NCBI RefSeq assembly: GCF_002592045.1
Contig: NZ_MEJG01000003.1
Span: forward strand, 329,649 to 393,648
Direction: 5' to 3'
Length of the DNA stretch: 64,000 nt
DNA from: Parasaccharibacter apium
GTDB lineage: Bacteria; Pseudomonadota; Alphaproteobacteria; Acetobacterales; Acetobacteraceae
Positions 38,201 to 46,376 of this stretch are shown here, one piece after another. The notes below the pieces were generated by a model, which searched no databases, was not told the DNA's origin, and saw only the letters and a list, made by a program, of their open reading frames with translations. Numbering within the stretch: position 1 is the stretch's first letter; each line of letters starts with the position of its first letter. Position numbers and translations under genes: made by a program.

Positions 38201-38289
38201 AGCTCATACCATTCACGCTCAAACCCCATCCAAAGAGGTCTATGTTCCTCACGCGTCTTAGCATCTGGGACGGATAAAGCGGATGTCAT
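35269..38289 (-). CDS. Giant two-domain glycosyltransferase with N-terminal FD-x-x-Y repeats
   Basis: This is a 1,006-residue protein. Residues 1-290 are five imperfect repeats of about 50-55 residues built on [F/W]DxxYYxxxYPDV ... GYxHYLxYG ... GxxP (for example FDEIWYKQAYPEV, FDPAWYVQTYPQV, FDEAYYRETSPDI). Residues about 355-615 are a GT2 (GT-A) transferase: VSVIMVVHDQIDLTLQALAS, VDSGSRDET, LYLNNDVRLYP, FEDTDLCVRL. Residues about 620-1006 are a GT4-like (GT-B) transferase ending with FVAPTRFAGGLPFKVQEAAARG. Two active transferase folds in one chain suggest stepwise or alternating addition of two sugars. It overlaps the upstream gene by 4 bases. Confidence 0.85.
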   Translation of the reverse strand: MTSALSVPDAKTREEHRPLWMGFEREWYELRYPDVAELMVQHGYEDSYLFYEEVGCHRGHSPNRYFDEIWYKQAYPEVRRGLLERRWKSGFAHYCDVGYTHLAPHWLFDEAAYRRRYVTLTDHYLAQRGFYNGYDHYLSYGEQHGFVAGPFCDVRLLRAMAHRYGEWFGPEGLLASWLVLPAHIADAAPASWYFDPAWYVQTYPQVQEAIAAGDYGNALHHYLTNPTPEAFNPSPWFDEAYYRETSPDILPSLGGEGLRNGYEHFVRFGAHEGRSPIEGVDLRRYKQLPLVWFDCDGGVFDSPFARFVAEKNGQATAAGIDEPALVEDQTRQLFRDEAALYLPFLARQKLDFRVRGVPDVSVIMVVHDQIDLTLQALASLRGGYKGAIELILVDSGSRDETTGLEDLVEGAIILRHKVNIGYLLGCNEALAHVTAPAVLYLNNDVRLYPEALHHALRRLYRAETTGAVAARLVRTNMQLQEAGSIIWRDGATYGYRRQDDPNIPEASFTRDVDYGSAAFLLVKTGLLRRLGGYDTRYWPAYFEDTDLCVRLQKIGARIVYEPLAMVEHLEFGSSGQSGSHKLIQRHWKVFAQQHLEFLRHQQPQHIRNALLGRERRRPERQRVLLIEDRIPLRGLGSGYVRSNDIVRALVALDYHVTVFPVMREQLPAFLLYRDFPEEVELAFDQDMSTLPAFLEERAGYYDLLWVGRTHNMARLLPVLNEASRFLTHCGSVMDTEVVAAPRALLQQAVTGLLPDGTPAPTRTAEEQEHALDALLAEELQSAHYCRQIIAVTEHDARLIQRAGYANVMVLGHSMVPAPTPRPYAERRDILFLGAFHNVQSPNYDSMMWFVEEVLPYLNALPDDVCLHIAGYVHPSVDMTALGQHHRVEILGAVDDLATLFDRYRVFVAPTRFAGGLPFKVQEAAARGVPMVVTEILREEVGWDAGDTLLSAPAEDPRAFAAEVERLYNDEALWQRLRQSALKAVQKDTDPEHFRQALQQIVKASLN

Positions 38290-41200
38290 AAGCTAGGCTG
38301 TTGGTCTGCTAATTCTGTCACCAACGCCCTGATACGCTCTGCCTGCTGAGCTGTCGGCTCTTTACGCTTTGCAGAATGGCAACGTCCCTCTTCCATCTGG
38401 ACGCAAAGATCCGTCACCACCATCCCAAACACTTCGCCAATAATATTCACCAAAGCTAGCCGCCATATCCCTTTCATGGTGTTGATCTGCCCCTTCCAAG
38501 GGCGCAACACGCCCTCAAAGCCAGAACAAAGCGGGGCATCCCCATGCACGACACGCACATCATCCCGCGCGAAACGCTCCAAGGCGAAAAGGACCACCTT
38601 ATCGCTCTCATCTCCGACCATCGCCGCATAGATTGTACCAGAGCGCCCTAGGCCATTAAGGAAGCTCCACCCCCGTAAAGCTAAGGCCCCTTGATCCTCC
38701 ATATTTTGCGGAGTACCTGCCTCCTTCTTATCGCTTGAGCCAAGAACATCGAAACGGTCTAAGAAATAAAGCTGATCCCCACGTTCCTGCGCGAACAGAC
38801 GCCCACGGGGGAAGCGCGCCAAAGGCACCCCGCGCAACACATTATCCCCATTTGTCACGCGGAAGAAATCCGCCAGAATAACGCTATTTTCTGGTTTGGC
38901 GGCGCGGATGCTCTGCACCTGGCCAGCCTTAACATCCATCCCATGCGATAAAAGCTGGAAGGCACCGCGTCCATTAATCACATTGATAATACCAATGCGA
39001 TATGTCCCTTCGCACCATTTACCACGCAACGCCGCTTTTGCTGAGAAACCAGAACGACGCGGGACTTTATTACCAAAAAGCTCTGAAATATCTGTACGTA
39101 TTTCACGCTCTGCTTTCATGAAGATGAGAGGGCTATTCTCTTTCTCATTAATCAGAACAACATAGACCTGCCCTGAGGTACTGACATCCGGTAAGAAGAG
39201 CCAACCACGGAGATGGAACTCATCAGCAGGTTTAAATGTCCGCTCTGCCCCTTCAACAAGGACATGATGACAAATATCATCCAAATAACATTGCGCCCCC
39301 TGGATGGCGAACCAATCCGTTATATGCCCTGGCAAACTGACAGATAAATCCCGCACTAATGGAGGGTCAAAAATATGCCGCGGCGGGGCTTGATGCTTCC
39401 ATGAGGAAATAGGCAGGAGATGAATCTGCCCTGCATCCAACATTAACTCCGACACACCAAGCAAACGCTGGGGGGCAAGGTCATGATATAACTTTAATAG
39501 CTTAGCTGCGTAATCACCCTCATGCGTCCAAAGCTCAGGGCCGATTGCCTTCATCATCCGCTCGCGAATCTCTTCTGAGGACCGCAGCAGCTCCAACCGT
39601 TCTAACGCAATATCAGGCCGGCTAATCGGCACTTTATAGCCATTCACCCCGTCAGTCACACGGTCATGCAACGCCCCAACATCTGTAACAATGGGCACAA
39701 GCCCATATTGCCATGCCTCAGAGAGGGAAATGCAATAAGTCTCCGGCCATATGGATAAAAATAGAGCAACATCAGCTTGCTTCATGACGTCAATACTACC
39801 AACGTCATACCGCCCATGAACCGTCACATTGGGCCGTTGTAATCTCTCCAATACTGGCTGATAATCGGGGTGAATATGCCCTAAAATATGAAAGTGGAAA
39901 TGCTCAGGATGGGCCGCTTCAATGAGAGCGAGAACCGTATCCGCCCCCTTTGTCCGCACAAAATTACCCACAATCGCCACACCAAGTGGTCGTTGCTCTA
40001 GCGGCGCATACCGATTGGGGATTACCGGTACCGTTACATCTGGGCTGGGAATCCCATTAACTAGGCTGATCTTTTTATCAAGGACAGGATAAACCCGGTG
40101 CATGAAGTCACGTGAGTGCTTCGTCCCGAACATGATAGCATCAACATGGTGCAACATCCTGTCGATAAAGGCACGACGGGTCTGCTCGCCACCATACTCA
40201 ACCCCCTCAGCGGATTTGAGCATCACATCCATGGCTAAAACCGAGTAAAACTCACCCTCGGCATAACGCATATCTTGATTCAACAAGTTATAGCGGGATG
40301 ATACTAACCAAAAATCATGAGCAGAAAATAACACACCCGTGCCGTTTGCCTTAGCAATCAGCGGCAAAGATAATGCATGGTGGCCAAGATGCTGAAAATG
40401 TACAACATCAATATTATACTGGCTCAACACACTCGAGAAAGCTGTCTCCTCCTGTGCATCGCAAACAATATCCTGCCAATCCCGCTCGACAATATCAAAA
40501 CGCTCTAGCTCGTGCCCATTAGCAGAGAGAAGGCGACAAAATGCCCCACGCCTTAGCCAGAAATAAAACTCAACCTCACGCCCAAGAGCCGCGCACAGCT
40601 CCCGCTGATAAACCTCGACCCCACCCCACACTTGCTCATGAATTGTGGAATGCGTACACATCAACACACGCAGGCGATTCCGCCGAGGGCTAGGCCGTAC
40701 CTCCGTTGGAAGAGAACGTTTAAAATCCGCCTTCGTAATATCTTGAATTTTCTGTAGTCGATGTTCGTAAAGATGCTGTTTAAGGACAGTATTTTGTGCA
40801 TTAATTGCAGAGCGTTTACGCAACGCAGCATTATTAAGAAGTCGCGCAATATTTTCGACAACTTCATCATCATTATGTGCGAGGTGAACACCCTCTACAG
40901 TTTTAAAACAATTAATATCCATCCCCGACGCAACTTCAACCACTTGCGCCGTACCCGCCAAGCCAAGCTCAAAATAACGTGGCCCTGGTGCTGTAGCTTG
41001 GCTGACATCACCGTGACTTGCATAGTCACGGAACATGGTCAGCGTCACAGCACTCGCATTGGCAAAATCAATGAAGGCTTCATGGCTGACAGGCCGTTGC
41101 AACGCCAAGGCGGCTATATCATCAGGCAACGGAGGAAGAAACTCATTCCCAGGGCAGACGAGCTTTAGGCGCACATCAGGAAAACTGGCCAACACGCGCC

Positions 41201-41669
41201 GTAAGGTCCGCACGCGATTCGGCCACATCGTCCCTGCAAAAAACAAGTCATAATCACAATCAGGCAAGGCACGTACTGTACGCTCATGCAGGCTTTGGCT
41301 CGCTGCTAACGGCAGATAATGCCCCTTACCTTGATACGCATCCACACAAGAGGGATCATTCGTAAAAATATAATCAAAAAGGGGGGCAGCTTGGGCGTTG
41401 AATTCCCTCATAAAAGGGTCCTCAAACGTCCATAAAATAACCGTCTTAAAAGCGGAGCGGACACGCCGAATCAACGCTTGGTTTAAGCGCTGTCCATCGA
41501 TACATAAAAGCGTATCATGCTGACCAGAAGCCGCAACACCTGCGAGACTCATATTATCTGCGACAACGATATTCTCTTTTCCAAAGAGTGCTTCCGCCGC
41601 ACGCTGGATGGCTAAGGTCAGATAAGCATTCGCGTTATGCGTATAATTAGTGTTGTAGATGATCGCCAT
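38286..41669 (-). CDS. Giant glycosyltransferase: CgeB-like plus GT4 plus duplicated C-terminal module
   Basis: This is a 1,127-residue protein. Residues 1-330 look CgeB-like (FDYIFTNDPSCVDAYQGKGHYL, FAGTMWPNRVRTLRRVLASF, GPRYFELGLAGTAQVVE). Residues about 333-740 are a GT4 transferase (LRVLMCTHSTIHEQVWGGVE, VLFSAHDFWLVSSRYNLL, VAIVGNFVRTKGADTVLALI, SEAWQYGLVPIVTDVGA). After about 770 there are two related beta-rich modules, one near 818-900 (LRGWLFLPDVSTSGQVYVV ... SGF) and one near 995-1080 (LRGWSFLNGLGRSGTIYAA ... SGF). It is the first gene of the three-gene unit and its stop overlaps the next start by 4 bases. Confidence 0.85.
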   Translation of the reverse strand: MAIIYNTNYTHNANAYLTLAIQRAAEALFGKENIVVADNMSLAGVAASGQHDTLLCIDGQRLNQALIRRVRSAFKTVILWTFEDPFMREFNAQAAPLFDYIFTNDPSCVDAYQGKGHYLPLAASQSLHERTVRALPDCDYDLFFAGTMWPNRVRTLRRVLASFPDVRLKLVCPGNEFLPPLPDDIAALALQRPVSHEAFIDFANASAVTLTMFRDYASHGDVSQATAPGPRYFELGLAGTAQVVEVASGMDINCFKTVEGVHLAHNDDEVVENIARLLNNAALRKRSAINAQNTVLKQHLYEHRLQKIQDITKADFKRSLPTEVRPSPRRNRLRVLMCTHSTIHEQVWGGVEVYQRELCAALGREVEFYFWLRRGAFCRLLSANGHELERFDIVERDWQDIVCDAQEETAFSSVLSQYNIDVVHFQHLGHHALSLPLIAKANGTGVLFSAHDFWLVSSRYNLLNQDMRYAEGEFYSVLAMDVMLKSAEGVEYGGEQTRRAFIDRMLHHVDAIMFGTKHSRDFMHRVYPVLDKKISLVNGIPSPDVTVPVIPNRYAPLEQRPLGVAIVGNFVRTKGADTVLALIEAAHPEHFHFHILGHIHPDYQPVLERLQRPNVTVHGRYDVGSIDVMKQADVALFLSIWPETYCISLSEAWQYGLVPIVTDVGALHDRVTDGVNGYKVPISRPDIALERLELLRSSEEIRERMMKAIGPELWTHEGDYAAKLLKLYHDLAPQRLLGVSELMLDAGQIHLLPISSWKHQAPPRHIFDPPLVRDLSVSLPGHITDWFAIQGAQCYLDDICHHVLVEGAERTFKPADEFHLRGWLFLPDVSTSGQVYVVLINEKENSPLIFMKAEREIRTDISELFGNKVPRRSGFSAKAALRGKWCEGTYRIGIINVINGRGAFQLLSHGMDVKAGQVQSIRAAKPENSVILADFFRVTNGDNVLRGVPLARFPRGRLFAQERGDQLYFLDRFDVLGSSDKKEAGTPQNMEDQGALALRGWSFLNGLGRSGTIYAAMVGDESDKVVLFALERFARDDVRVVHGDAPLCSGFEGVLRPWKGQINTMKGIWRLALVNIIGEVFGMVVTDLCVQMEEGRCHSAKRKEPTAQQAERIRALVTELADQQPSL

Positions 41670-41765
41670 TTATGACCTCAAGCCCCCAGAAGCCTATCGC
41701 ACGATAGAGTAAACGCTACCTTAATATATTCTGAATGACGATTTATCACTCTTATCAAGGTGAAA

Positions 41766-41798
41766 CAATAAAAGGGTGACCAACAAATGGCCACCCCT
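41766..41798 (-). terminator. Rho-independent terminator after rpsA
   Basis: On the minus strand GGGTGGCCA pairs with TGGTCACCC (one G-U) around TTTGT, followed by TTTTATTG. A second hairpin, TGAGGCAGT/ACTGCCTCA at 41812-41838, lies between it and the rpsA stop and may protect the mRNA end. Confidence 0.85.
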
Positions 41799-41856
41799 TA
41801 TCTCTTCTGCATGAGGCAGTCGAAAAATCCACTGCCTCACCGCAGAATCAAGGCTC

Positions 41857-43566
41857 TCAGTCCTCTGAGCTACGACGACGGATAGCCGCACCCAGAATAT
41901 CACCAAGAGAGGCCCCAGAGTCGGAAGAACCATACTCGTTGATAGCCTGCTTATCTTCCTCAACCTCACGACCACGGATGGTCAGAGATAGCTTGCGGGA
42001 AGCGCGGTCCAAACCAACAACCTTGGCATCAACCTTCTCACCAACAGCAAAACGCTCTGGGCGCTGCTCGCTCTTATCACGAGCCAGCTCGCCACGGCGG
42101 ATGAAGCCTGTCAACACATCGTCAACCTTAACCTCAATCCCGTTGCTCTGCACAGCAGTGACAATGCAGGTCACAACATCGCCTTTATTGATGCGCTCCA
42201 GCACATCGGCAGCAGGGTCTTCCTGAAGCTGTTTAATACCAAGAGAGATGCGCTCTTTCTCAGCATCAACGTCAAGAACCTTAGCCTGCACGACCTGGCC
42301 CTTTTCGTAACGCTTCATGACCTCTTCGCCGGACTCATCCCAAGAGAGGTCGGACATATGGACCATACCGTCAATATCGGCAGACAGACCAATGAACAGG
42401 CCGAACTCTGTGATGTTGCGGATCTCACCTTCGATGATGGAGCCAACCTTATGCTCCTCAGCGAACTGCTCCCAAGGATTGCGCTGAACTTGCTTCAGCC
42501 CCAGAGAGATACGGCGTTTTGCGCTATCGACATCCAGCACCATGACCTCAACCTCCTGAGAGGTAGCCACGATCTTGCCCGGATGGACGTTCTTCTTCGT
42601 CCAGGACATCTCAGAGACATGAACCAGACCTTCAACGCCCGGCTCCAGCTCAACAAATGCACCGTAATCGGTGATGTTGGTCACGCGGCCTGTAAAGCGC
42701 GCATTGACAGGATATTTAACAGCCACATTCTCCCATGGGTCAGCTTCAAGCTGCTTCATCCCCAAGGAGATACGCTGTGTATCGGAGTTAAAGCGGATCA
42801 CCTGCACGCGAACGGGCTGGCCAATCTGCAACGCTTCGGACGGATGATTAATGCGCTTCCACGCAATATCTGTCACATGCAGCAGACCATCCACACCGCC
42901 AAGATCAACGAACGCACCGTAATCGGTGATGTTCTTGACCACGCCGTCGAGGATCATCCCTTCCTTCAGGCCCTGAATCAATTCAGAACGCTGCTCAGCA
43001 CGGGTCTCCTCCAACACAGCACGGCGGGAGACGACAATGTTACCACGCGCACGATCCATCTTCAGAATCTGGAAAGGCTGCGGCTGGCCCATCAACGGCC
43101 CAACATCACGCACGGGGCGGATATCCACCTGGCTACCCGGTAGGAAGGCCATCGCACCGCCTAAATCTACCGTGAAGCCCCCCTTCACGCGGCCATAAAT
43201 CGTGCCATTAACGCGCTGATTGTGTGCAAAGGCACTCTCCAGAGCAGTCCATGCCTCTTCACGACGGGCTTTCTCGCGGGACAGCACGATGGAACCATCG
43301 CGGTCCTCGTAGCGCTCGATAAACAGCTCGAACACATCACCAGGCTTAATGTCCGGTGTTGCGCCCGGCGGGCCAAACTCACGTAGAGCCACGCGGCCTT
43401 CGCTCTTAAGGCCGACATCAACAATCACGTGGTCATCTGTCAGGCGGACAACGCGACCGCGGACAACAGTGCCATCAAACGCACTGTCAGTGCCCAATGT
43501 CTCTTCCAACAGGGCTGCAAAATCTTCTTTACCGTGTTCCGGTGTATTCTGAGTGGCAGAAGCCAT
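41857..43566 (-). CDS. rpsA: 30S ribosomal protein S1
   Basis: This 569-residue protein has six S1 RNA-binding domains in a row. Each is visible by its first strand: GTVVRGRVVRLTDDHVIVDV, NGTIYGRVKGGFTVDLG, DGVVKNITDYGAFVDLGG, TGRVTNITDYGAFVELEPG, EGEIRNITEFGLFIGL, and TCIVTAVQSNGIEVKV. S1 captures mRNA on the small subunit. The ATG at 43566 gives MASATQNTPEHGKEDFAALLEE. It follows cmk by 250 bases, so it probably has its own promoter; a TTGACA at 43796-43801 on the minus strand lacks a convincing -10. Confidence 0.97.
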   Translation of the reverse strand: MASATQNTPEHGKEDFAALLEETLGTDSAFDGTVVRGRVVRLTDDHVIVDVGLKSEGRVALREFGPPGATPDIKPGDVFELFIERYEDRDGSIVLSREKARREEAWTALESAFAHNQRVNGTIYGRVKGGFTVDLGGAMAFLPGSQVDIRPVRDVGPLMGQPQPFQILKMDRARGNIVVSRRAVLEETRAEQRSELIQGLKEGMILDGVVKNITDYGAFVDLGGVDGLLHVTDIAWKRINHPSEALQIGQPVRVQVIRFNSDTQRISLGMKQLEADPWENVAVKYPVNARFTGRVTNITDYGAFVELEPGVEGLVHVSEMSWTKKNVHPGKIVATSQEVEVMVLDVDSAKRRISLGLKQVQRNPWEQFAEEHKVGSIIEGEIRNITEFGLFIGLSADIDGMVHMSDLSWDESGEEVMKRYEKGQVVQAKVLDVDAEKERISLGIKQLQEDPAADVLERINKGDVVTCIVTAVQSNGIEVKVDDVLTGFIRRGELARDKSEQRPERFAVGEKVDAKVVGLDRASRKLSLTIRGREVEEDKQAINEYGSSDSGASLGDILGAAIRRRSSED

Positions 43567-43816
43567 GTATTTCCAGCATTCCAGAGTGTCGCAGCCTATG
43601 CCCGACACTCAGCTATGCGCTATTCCCCCGACTATCGAAGCCTCAAGAAACAACGTCTCCTCCCAGCCCCACAACCCGGAGTGGAAGTCATCATCACAAA
43701 AAACACCCCACATCCACCTTCTCAGGGATATAAGGCCGTAACATTACGGGCTGTATAACGCTACGCTACCACCACAACACGCTTGGAGGGGGGACTGTCA
43801 ATAACGAAGTGTGAAA

Positions 43817-44470
43817 TCACACCCGAATAATCCCTTTCTCCTGCAAAATCTGGCATACTTTTTCTAACACGGCAGCGGCATCAAGCCCATCAGTCAGAAT
43901 CTGCACAGCATCCTCCGCAGGACGAAGCGGAGCCGTTTGGCGTGAGGCATCCTGCCCATCGCGCGCATTAATAGCGGCCACTTCCGCCGCTAACGCTGCC
44001 GAATCGGTACAAGACTGGCCATAACGCTGGATGTAACGCCGCTGGGCGCGGACCTCTGGCGAGGCCGTAATAAAAAACTTCGCCGTAGCTTGGGGGAAGA
44101 CGACCGTACCAATATCCCGCCCATCCACAACCGCGCCACGCGCACGGGCAAAGAGACGTTGCCGCTCTAGCAACGCTGCGCGGACCTCTGGCTCCTTTGC
44201 CACGAGAGAGGCTGCACGATCCACCTCTGGCGTGCGTAAATCATCGCGGCGCATATCCTCTGGCATAAGCTGGCGAGCTTGCTCTGGCCCGTCATGGGCG
44301 GGGTCACCACCTTGGTCTAGCACACGGCGAGCCACAGCGCGGTATAGCAACCCGGTATCAAGGTAAGGCAAAGCCAGTACCTCCGCTAATTGCCGCGCTA
44401 ATGTCCCCTTCCCCGCCGCCGCAGGGCCATCAATCGCGATGATAGGGTATTTCATGCCATGCTTGCTCAT
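43817..44470 (-). CDS. cmk: Cytidylate kinase
   Basis: This 217-residue enzyme phosphorylates CMP and dCMP. It has the P-loop IAIDGPAAAGKGTLARQLA, then YLDTGLLYRAVARRVL, VVDGRDIGTVVFPQA and the lid-region RRYIQRYGQ. The start overlaps the aroA stop by 4 bases; an internal ATG five codons in (MKYPIIAIDGP) is equally close to the usual family start. aroA-cmk-rpsA is the standard order in alphaproteobacteria. Confidence 0.96.
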   Translation of the reverse strand: MSKHGMKYPIIAIDGPAAAGKGTLARQLAEVLALPYLDTGLLYRAVARRVLDQGGDPAHDGPEQARQLMPEDMRRDDLRTPEVDRAASLVAKEPEVRAALLERQRLFARARGAVVDGRDIGTVVFPQATAKFFITASPEVRAQRRYIQRYGQSCTDSAALAAEVAAINARDGQDASRQTAPLRPAEDAVQILTDGLDAAAVLEKVCQILQEKGIIRV

Positions 44471-45795
44471 GCCGTAAGCCCCGCACCAAGATGATTCATC
44501 AAAGCCACAAAACCGGGGAAGCTCGTCTCGATAAACGCTGTATCATCAATATGGACGGGTTTTTCTGCCGCAAGCCCTAACACAGTAGCACTCATCGCTA
44601 AACGATGGTCCATATGGGTTTGCACATGCCCACCACCGGGGAGGCGGGCTTGGCCCTCAATAATCACATCATCACCTTCCACCTGCACCTTTGCGCCATT
44701 TGCCTCTAGCAACGCTACGGTGGAAGCGAGGCGGTCACTCTCCTTCACCCGCAATTCGGCAAGGCCGCGCAAGCGTGATGTCCCCTCCGCAAAAGCACAG
44801 GCTACAGCGAGAATCGGATATTCATCAATCATGGAGGGCACGCGTATGGCAGGTACATCAACACCCTTTAGCCGCCCAGCGCGCACATGAAGGTCCCCAA
44901 TGACTTCCCCGCCCTCAATGCGCTCATCGCGTATCTCTAGTGAGGCCCCCATCTCCTTGAGGGTTTTAAAGAGGCCTGTACGTAACGGATTCTGCCCCAC
45001 AGCCTCTATAACAATGGACGACCCCGGCACAAGCAACGCCGCCACAACGGGGAAAGCCGCTGATGATGGATCCCCCGGTACCAACACATCCTGAGCCACC
45101 AAACGCGCTGGACCTTTTAGCGTGATGCGCCGCCCTGCCTCTGGTAGCTCCTCCACCTTCACCTCTGTGCCGAAATGACGGAGCATATTCTCGGTATGAT
45201 CGCGCGTCGGGGCGGGCTCCTCCACCACGGTTTCCCCTTCGCAATTCAACCCTGCGAGCAGGATAGCGGACTTCACTTGGGCCGAGGCCACTGGCAAGCG
45301 ATAATGCAATGGCTTGCCTTTACCAGTCCCCTCCACAGCCATAGGCAGCTTCTGCCCCGCACGGGTGACGAATCGCGCCCCTGTCTCGGCCAAAGGCACG
45401 CTCACACGCCCCATAGGCCGACTGCGCAATGAGGCATCACCTGTCATGATGCTCATAAAAGGATGCGTTGCCAGCACACCGCTCAAAAGCCGCGCTGCTG
45501 TGCCAGAATTACCCATATCCAGCACATCGGCAGGCTCTTTAAGCCCAGCTACGCCACAACCCTCCACAACCCATTGCGTGTCCTTGCGTGTTACCTTGGC
45601 CCCTAAAGCGCGCATAGCCTCAGCCGTGCGGAGAACATCTTCTCCCTCCAATAAGCCGGTAATGTGCGTCCGTCCTTCTGCAAGGGCTGCGAACATCAAG
45701 GCACGATGGCTGATGGATTTATCCCCCGGCACACGGACCCGCCCCGCTAAGCCAGCAGGAGCAGAGGAAACTATCAAAGGGCGTTGTGCTGTCAT
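44467..45795 (-). CDS. aroA: 5-enolpyruvylshikimate-3-phosphate synthase
   Basis: This 442-residue shikimate-pathway enzyme joins phosphoenolpyruvate to shikimate-3-phosphate. Visible motifs are GDKSISHRALMFAALAEG, LDMGNSGTAARLLSG, GDASLRSRPMGRV, VPGDPSSAAFPVVAAL, and RVKESDRLA. The DMGNSGTAAR loop reads as a class II, Agrobacterium-type enzyme: class I proteins carry LGNAGTAMRPL there. It heads aroA-cmk, and a divergent promoter region separates it from the FYDLN gene. Confidence 0.97.
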   Translation of the reverse strand: MTAQRPLIVSSAPAGLAGRVRVPGDKSISHRALMFAALAEGRTHITGLLEGEDVLRTAEAMRALGAKVTRKDTQWVVEGCGVAGLKEPADVLDMGNSGTAARLLSGVLATHPFMSIMTGDASLRSRPMGRVSVPLAETGARFVTRAGQKLPMAVEGTGKGKPLHYRLPVASAQVKSAILLAGLNCEGETVVEEPAPTRDHTENMLRHFGTEVKVEELPEAGRRITLKGPARLVAQDVLVPGDPSSAAFPVVAALLVPGSSIVIEAVGQNPLRTGLFKTLKEMGASLEIRDERIEGGEVIGDLHVRAGRLKGVDVPAIRVPSMIDEYPILAVACAFAEGTSRLRGLAELRVKESDRLASTVALLEANGAKVQVEGDDVIIEGQARLPGGGHVQTHMDHRLAMSATVLGLAAEKPVHIDDTAFIETSFPGFVALMNHLGAGLTA

Positions 45796-45961
45796 AATTT
45801 TACGTCACATTATCTCGGTTTAGAGCGTTTGATTCTGCGAGGTTACAGCATCTAAAGGGAAAAGTCTGTCCCCTTCCTTATCATGAATGATTTGACAGGC
45901 GGGCATTTCGGTGGCATGGGCCAAACACTTCTCTTTTGTGGCAATACGGGCTTCCAAGATT

Positions 45962-46279
45962 ATGGCAAAACCAGAACTCGGTCTGAAACGGACTTGCGTC
46001 GATTGTAATGCGCGCTTTTATGACCTCAACAACATGCCAGTTGTCTGCCCTAAATGCGGCACAACCCAGCCAAGCCACCTCTCCCGCTTGAAGAAAGAGG
46101 GCGAGCTCGCAGACGAGAAAGACAAAAACCTCTCCCAAGAGGACCACGAGGATGATGTGGACCTCGATACAGGCGAGGATGATGATGTCATCTCCGATGA
46201 TGATGATTTGGATGATGACGATGACATCAGCAAAGATATTGAGGTCTCAACCGATAAAGATGAGCGTGACGACTCCTAA
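45962..46279 (+). CDS. FYDLN acidic protein (TIGR02300 family)
   Basis: This 105-residue protein starts MAKPELGLKRTCVDCNARFYDLNNMPVVCPKCG. It has two CxxC pairs (CVDC, CPKC) forming a likely zinc knuckle around the FYDLN motif, followed by a very acidic tail dominated by Asp and Glu (for example ISDDDDLDDDDDISKDIE). The family is alphaproteobacterial and of unknown function. The ATG at 45962 matches the family start; an in-frame ATG at 45911 does not. The gene diverges from aroA. Confidence 0.92.
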   Translation: MAKPELGLKRTCVDCNARFYDLNNMPVVCPKCGTTQPSHLSRLKKEGELADEKDKNLSQEDHEDDVDLDTGEDDDVISDDDDLDDDDDISKDIEVSTDKDERDDS

Positions 46280-46350
46280 ATCACGCTCTCATGCTCATCC
46301 GGGGTCATGCCCCCCTAAAGGGGAGGCCCTTGCGCACCTCCCCGGCAAAA

Positions 46351-46376
46351 GCCGTATCCTCCCTTGGGTGCGGCTT
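46351..46376 (+). terminator. Weak terminator-like hairpin after the FYDLN gene
   Basis: GCCGTATCC can pair with GGGTGCGGC (two wobble pairs) and a T run follows. It overlaps the proposed GTG start of the next gene, which weakens either the terminator or that start. Confidence 0.4.

Noticed and set aside
43796..43801. TTGACA as the rpsA promoter
   Set aside because: No acceptable -10 lies 16-18 bases downstream on the minus strand, so it is mentioned only as a candidate.
46140..46260. Tandem GAT-type repeat at the end of the FYDLN gene
   Set aside because: It is codon-level low complexity from the Asp-rich tail, typical of the family, not a separate repeat element.
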